Below are positions 61,819-64,000 of a DNA stretch of 64,000 bases, piece after piece. The number at the start of each line of letters is the position of its first letter. Within the stretch, counting starts at the first letter, position 1. Below the pieces are notes generated by a model, which saw only the letters and a list, made by a program, of their open reading frames with translations, was not told the origin of the DNA and searched no databases. The translations under genes and the position numbers were made by a program. Origin of the DNA: Pseudoalteromonas luteoviolacea NCIMB 1944 (GTDB lineage Bacteria > Pseudomonadota > Gammaproteobacteria > Enterobacterales > Alteromonadaceae); assembly GCF_001625565.1 (NCBI RefSeq), contig NZ_AUXS01000097.1, positions 62,001 through 126,000 on the forward strand, given 5' to 3'.

Positions 61819-61929
61819 TGTCAATAAAGTGTCGTCAGATCCCGAAAGTATTATTTGACCCTTCTCGCGCATTTAAGTGCTGTTTTTTTAAATAAAAAAT
61901 ATGTTTGCTCTATCGACACTTTATTGACA
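61819..61929. promoter_or_regulatory. 16-bp perfect inverted repeat, candidate response-regulator sites
   Basis: TGTCAATAAAGTGTCG (61819-61834) and CGACACTTTATTGACA (61914-61929) are exact reverse complements, 79 bases apart, in the region between the regulator gene and the divergent lipoprotein gene. Each copy holds GACA twice at 11-base spacing, the layout bound by OmpR/PhoB-type regulators. The second copy also contains TTGACA 46 bases before the lipoprotein start. Confidence 0.7.
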
Positions 61930-61974
61930 TTCACCCCTTTACATTGGTGGCAATTTTAACAAGGAGCCAATGTA

Positions 61975-63618
61975 ATGAAATTTTCTAAATCAATCACTGC
62001 AATATCGATTGCACTACTGCTTAGCGCTTGTGGTAGCGACAATGATCTTCAACAAAAGCTAAAGGGGACTATTCCAAAGAACACAGATATAGTGTCGCCG
62101 GTAGTGCAGCCCCAGCTTCGAGAACTCAGGCTTGAAGTGCCCGAACAGGATGAAATCATGGTTGAAGATTTTCCTATCGCGCAATATGTGACTTATCCAG
62201 ATGACCAACAAAATATAGATTCGATATCCAGTATTGATGTAAATTGGCCCAAGATTAATGTGCATCAAGCTGGCAAAGAGTATGGCTATATAGATGTTGA
62301 TGCGTCTGAATTGTTTTACTATGCAAGCCCTTTGAATAGCAGCATTGCTAATGCGGCCACAGATCTTGAGAGACACGATGATTTAGTGTGGTTTGTAACA
62401 GGCAGCAGTACACTTCACCGGCTAAATTTAACGGACAATACCAGCCACCACTGGCTGTTGATAGACAGTGATGAGTTCACCGAAGTTGCTATAGATGAAT
62501 CAAACCCAAATTACATTTGGATGTATGATCAAACTCAACATGCACTCACCTATTTTAACGCGTCAACTGATGTAGCGACCAAATTTATGCTACTTGGCGA
62601 GTTCACAATTGCTGGATTGGCTTTGGCCGACGATCAGCTGATAGTGCTCGCCCATGACCACGGTGACTATATGGTAATGGCTTATCAAGCACAAGGTGCT
62701 GAAGTTGAGCATATTGCTTCATGGCATCTGGCTGGTTTTGAAGGGAAAGAATTTAATGACATAGCGCTTGCGCCAGATGGTCGTGTTGTCTTAAGTACAC
62801 CAGATGTGGAAAATAATATTTATCTTGTAGCTGATAAATCTGAATTAATTGGAGATGGTCCCATCGAGGATACCGCTATCCTAGAAGTTGTGCAGAGATA
62901 TGAGTTAGATGAAGCGATTGCTCAGCCTTCCGGGATTTGGCCAAACCAAGATCAGTCGTGGACTTTGATCACAGATCAAGCTGAAGTTTTCCACCTAGAT
63001 AGGGATTTTAAGTTGTTGGAGCGGCATGAGATCGATTTTAACAGTGTGAATTGCAATCAAGGTTGTACAGAGGCAATAGTAGGGGCTGATAACGTATTTT
63101 TTGCATTAGCTGATGGCGGCTTAGTTGGTCAATTTAATCGAGTCGGGGAGCGCTATGTTTTGCACCAAGAGTTTCAGATTGAGGTGACAGACGAACAAGG
63201 TGCGCTCTATAGTTACTCGGGTTTGGGACATGATGCGACGTCCGGTGACTTTTACGTAGTGCCAGATCAGAACGGCGAAGAGCAGGCTGATATATTGATT
63301 GTTTTAGATGGCGAGTTTAACGTAAAAGCCAAGTACCCGATCACTTATTCGGGAGACACACAGGGCAGCATTTACCAGTTTGATGCGCAAGGGGTACACT
63401 TCAATAACGGATTTGTTTATGTTGTCTCTGAGCAATTTACCAAGGTATTGAAGTTAAACCTTGAAGGCGAAATTGTAGCGGTGATTGACCTCGATGAAGA
63501 GGATGTGATGGAGCCCAGTGATATCGCAATTCGTGATGGGCACGTCTATATTGTAGGTGACCACGAAAACGGCGATCCAGTGCCACCAATTACTGCATTC
63601 AAAGTAGAAGAGGAATAA
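61975..63618 (+). CDS. SdiA-regulated-type beta-propeller lipoprotein
   Basis: The protein has 547 residues. The signal peptide ends in the lipobox LLSAC (Cys19). An N-terminal acidic linker leads to a propeller with SdiA-regulated/YjiK features: DLVWFVTGSSTLHRLNLTDN, YSGLGHDATSGDFYVVPDQN, LKLNLEGEIVAVIDLDEEDVMEPSDIAIRDGHVYIVGD. AAGGAG lies seven bases before the ATG. The gene is divergent from the two-component system and shares the inverted-repeat sites, so it is the likeliest target. The molecular function is unknown. A bidirectional hairpin follows. Confidence 0.78.
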   Translation: MKFSKSITAISIALLLSACGSDNDLQQKLKGTIPKNTDIVSPVVQPQLRELRLEVPEQDEIMVEDFPIAQYVTYPDDQQNIDSISSIDVNWPKINVHQAGKEYGYIDVDASELFYYASPLNSSIANAATDLERHDDLVWFVTGSSTLHRLNLTDNTSHHWLLIDSDEFTEVAIDESNPNYIWMYDQTQHALTYFNASTDVATKFMLLGEFTIAGLALADDQLIVLAHDHGDYMVMAYQAQGAEVEHIASWHLAGFEGKEFNDIALAPDGRVVLSTPDVENNIYLVADKSELIGDGPIEDTAILEVVQRYELDEAIAQPSGIWPNQDQSWTLITDQAEVFHLDRDFKLLERHEIDFNSVNCNQGCTEAIVGADNVFFALADGGLVGQFNRVGERYVLHQEFQIEVTDEQGALYSYSGLGHDATSGDFYVVPDQNGEEQADILIVLDGEFNVKAKYPITYSGDTQGSIYQFDAQGVHFNNGFVYVVSEQFTKVLKLNLEGEIVAVIDLDEEDVMEPSDIAIRDGHVYIVGDHENGDPVPPITAFKVEEE

Positions 63619-63630
63619 GCAATTAATAGG

Positions 63631-63659
63631 TGATGCCAGCTATTCAGGTGCTGGCATCA
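63631..63659. terminator. Hairpin between convergent genes
   Basis: TGATGCCAGC, a nine-base loop and GCTGGCATCA form a ten-pair stem 12 bases after the propeller gene. No T-run is present. Confidence 0.6.
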
Positions 63660-63698
63660 TAGTGATAAGAAGTAAAAGATAGAGTGCACAGGGTTGGC

Positions 63699-64000
63699 TT
63701 AAGACGGCACTGTAGTTGGTATCGAAAAAGGTCGAATATCTTGATTAGAAAAGTGTACTCTGTAGCATGGGTGTGTGCTCCATAAACCATCTGTTTTTCT
63801 TGTTTCATAATCGACACTGAAAGCGACTATTTTGCTCTCAGGTGCGTCTAGTTCAGCAGTTGTGCCACAGTAACGGACATAAATATCTCTCAGAGCCTCG
63901 AAAAATTTACCACTGGTAATAGGTCTGTCGGGCAAGCGTTTTTTATTTTGATTGGTATGCAGCTGTGAAGGTTGTTCTGCTGTGTAGTGCGCTGTACTGT
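63699..64000 (-). CDS. Hypothetical protein, 5' end beyond the window
   Basis: The minus-strand frame ends at 63699 and stays open to the right edge (100 codons), so the start lies outside. The visible part includes SGKFFEALRDIYVRYCGTTAELDAPES and GLWSTHPCYRVHFSNQDIRPF. There is no membrane segment and no family I recognise. A TTG at 63935 should not be taken as the start. Confidence 0.5.
   Translation of the reverse strand, partial: STAHYTAEQPSQLHTNQNKKRLPDRPITSGKFFEALRDIYVRYCGTTAELDAPESKIVAFSVDYETRKTDGLWSTHPCYRVHFSNQDIRPFSIPTTVPS

Noticed and set aside
1..64000. tRNA, rRNA, CRISPR arrays, intact insertion sequences
   Set aside because: Both strands were read for these and none with convincing structure or terminal repeats was found; a covariance-model scan could still find small RNAs.

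Overview
The window looks like a chromosomal segment of a marine gammaproteobacterium, most probably Pseudoalteromonas or a close relative in the Alteromonadales. Pointers are the trpE / trpH-yciO-scpA-scpB-rluB arrangement, SohB and RluB sequences close to the enteric ones, large TonB-dependent receptors, a VolA-type surface lipase, a GlyGly-CTERM protease and a moderately AT-rich base composition. The genus is inferred from gene content. No rRNA, tRNA, CRISPR array or intact insertion sequence was found.

Layout. 1-970: the start of trpE (minus strand) behind an unusual leader holding two complete Trp attenuators in tandem. 969-4743: trpH, yciO, scpA, scpB, rluB. 4812-13178: an SDR, a VolA-like lipoprotein lipase, sohB and a secreted Asp-box propeller protein. 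13372-15776: a TonB receptor with a PepSY membrane protein. 15850-19275: a PhoX-like Tat protein divergent from zur and a dihydroorotase paralogue, around a Zur box. 19713-30576: wrbA, small membrane and lipoproteins, a PhyH-like oxygenase, a BASS transporter, a large TonB receptor, codB and an RhlE-type helicase. 30661-41005: two divergent gene sets. The minus set is a GH15 glucoamylase, a small ORF, an MBL-fold hydrolase and a PDC-like decarboxylase. The plus set is a GMC oxidoreductase, a ferritin-like protein, a sorbitol-dehydrogenase-type small subunit, an IolE-like inosose dehydratase and a sugar epimerase. 41077-49616: a lanthipeptide-like precursor and several secreted proteins (fibrinogen-like, solute-binding, LruC/GEVED, trypsin-like). 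50304-58893: a zinc-starvation island interrupted by a decayed phage fragment. 59225-64000: a two-component system divergent from an SdiA-regulated-type lipoprotein, then a truncated gene.

The strongest theme is zinc economy. Four sites match the palindrome TGTTATAnTATAACA with a single mismatch each: at 17343 (before zur-dihydroorotase, and behind the PhoX-like gene), 52000 (before a two-cysteine DksA2 and a COG0523 GTPase), 54381 (before a CzcO-like flavoprotein and a FeoB-like transporter) and 58879 (before a Tat-lipoprotein D-amino-acid-oxidase-like enzyme). Zur, DksA2, COG0523 and the dihydroorotase paralogue are known zinc-sparing partners in other Proteobacteria. The FeoB-like/flavoprotein pair and the oxidase are the less expected members, and the oxidase appears circularly permuted.

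The second theme is regulatory: tandem Trp attenuators, and a 16-bp perfect inverted repeat between the OmpR-type regulator and its likely target at 61.8 kb. The third is an uncharacterised sugar/cyclitol oxidation cluster at 30.7-41.0 kb, lying next to a ribosomally made peptide precursor.
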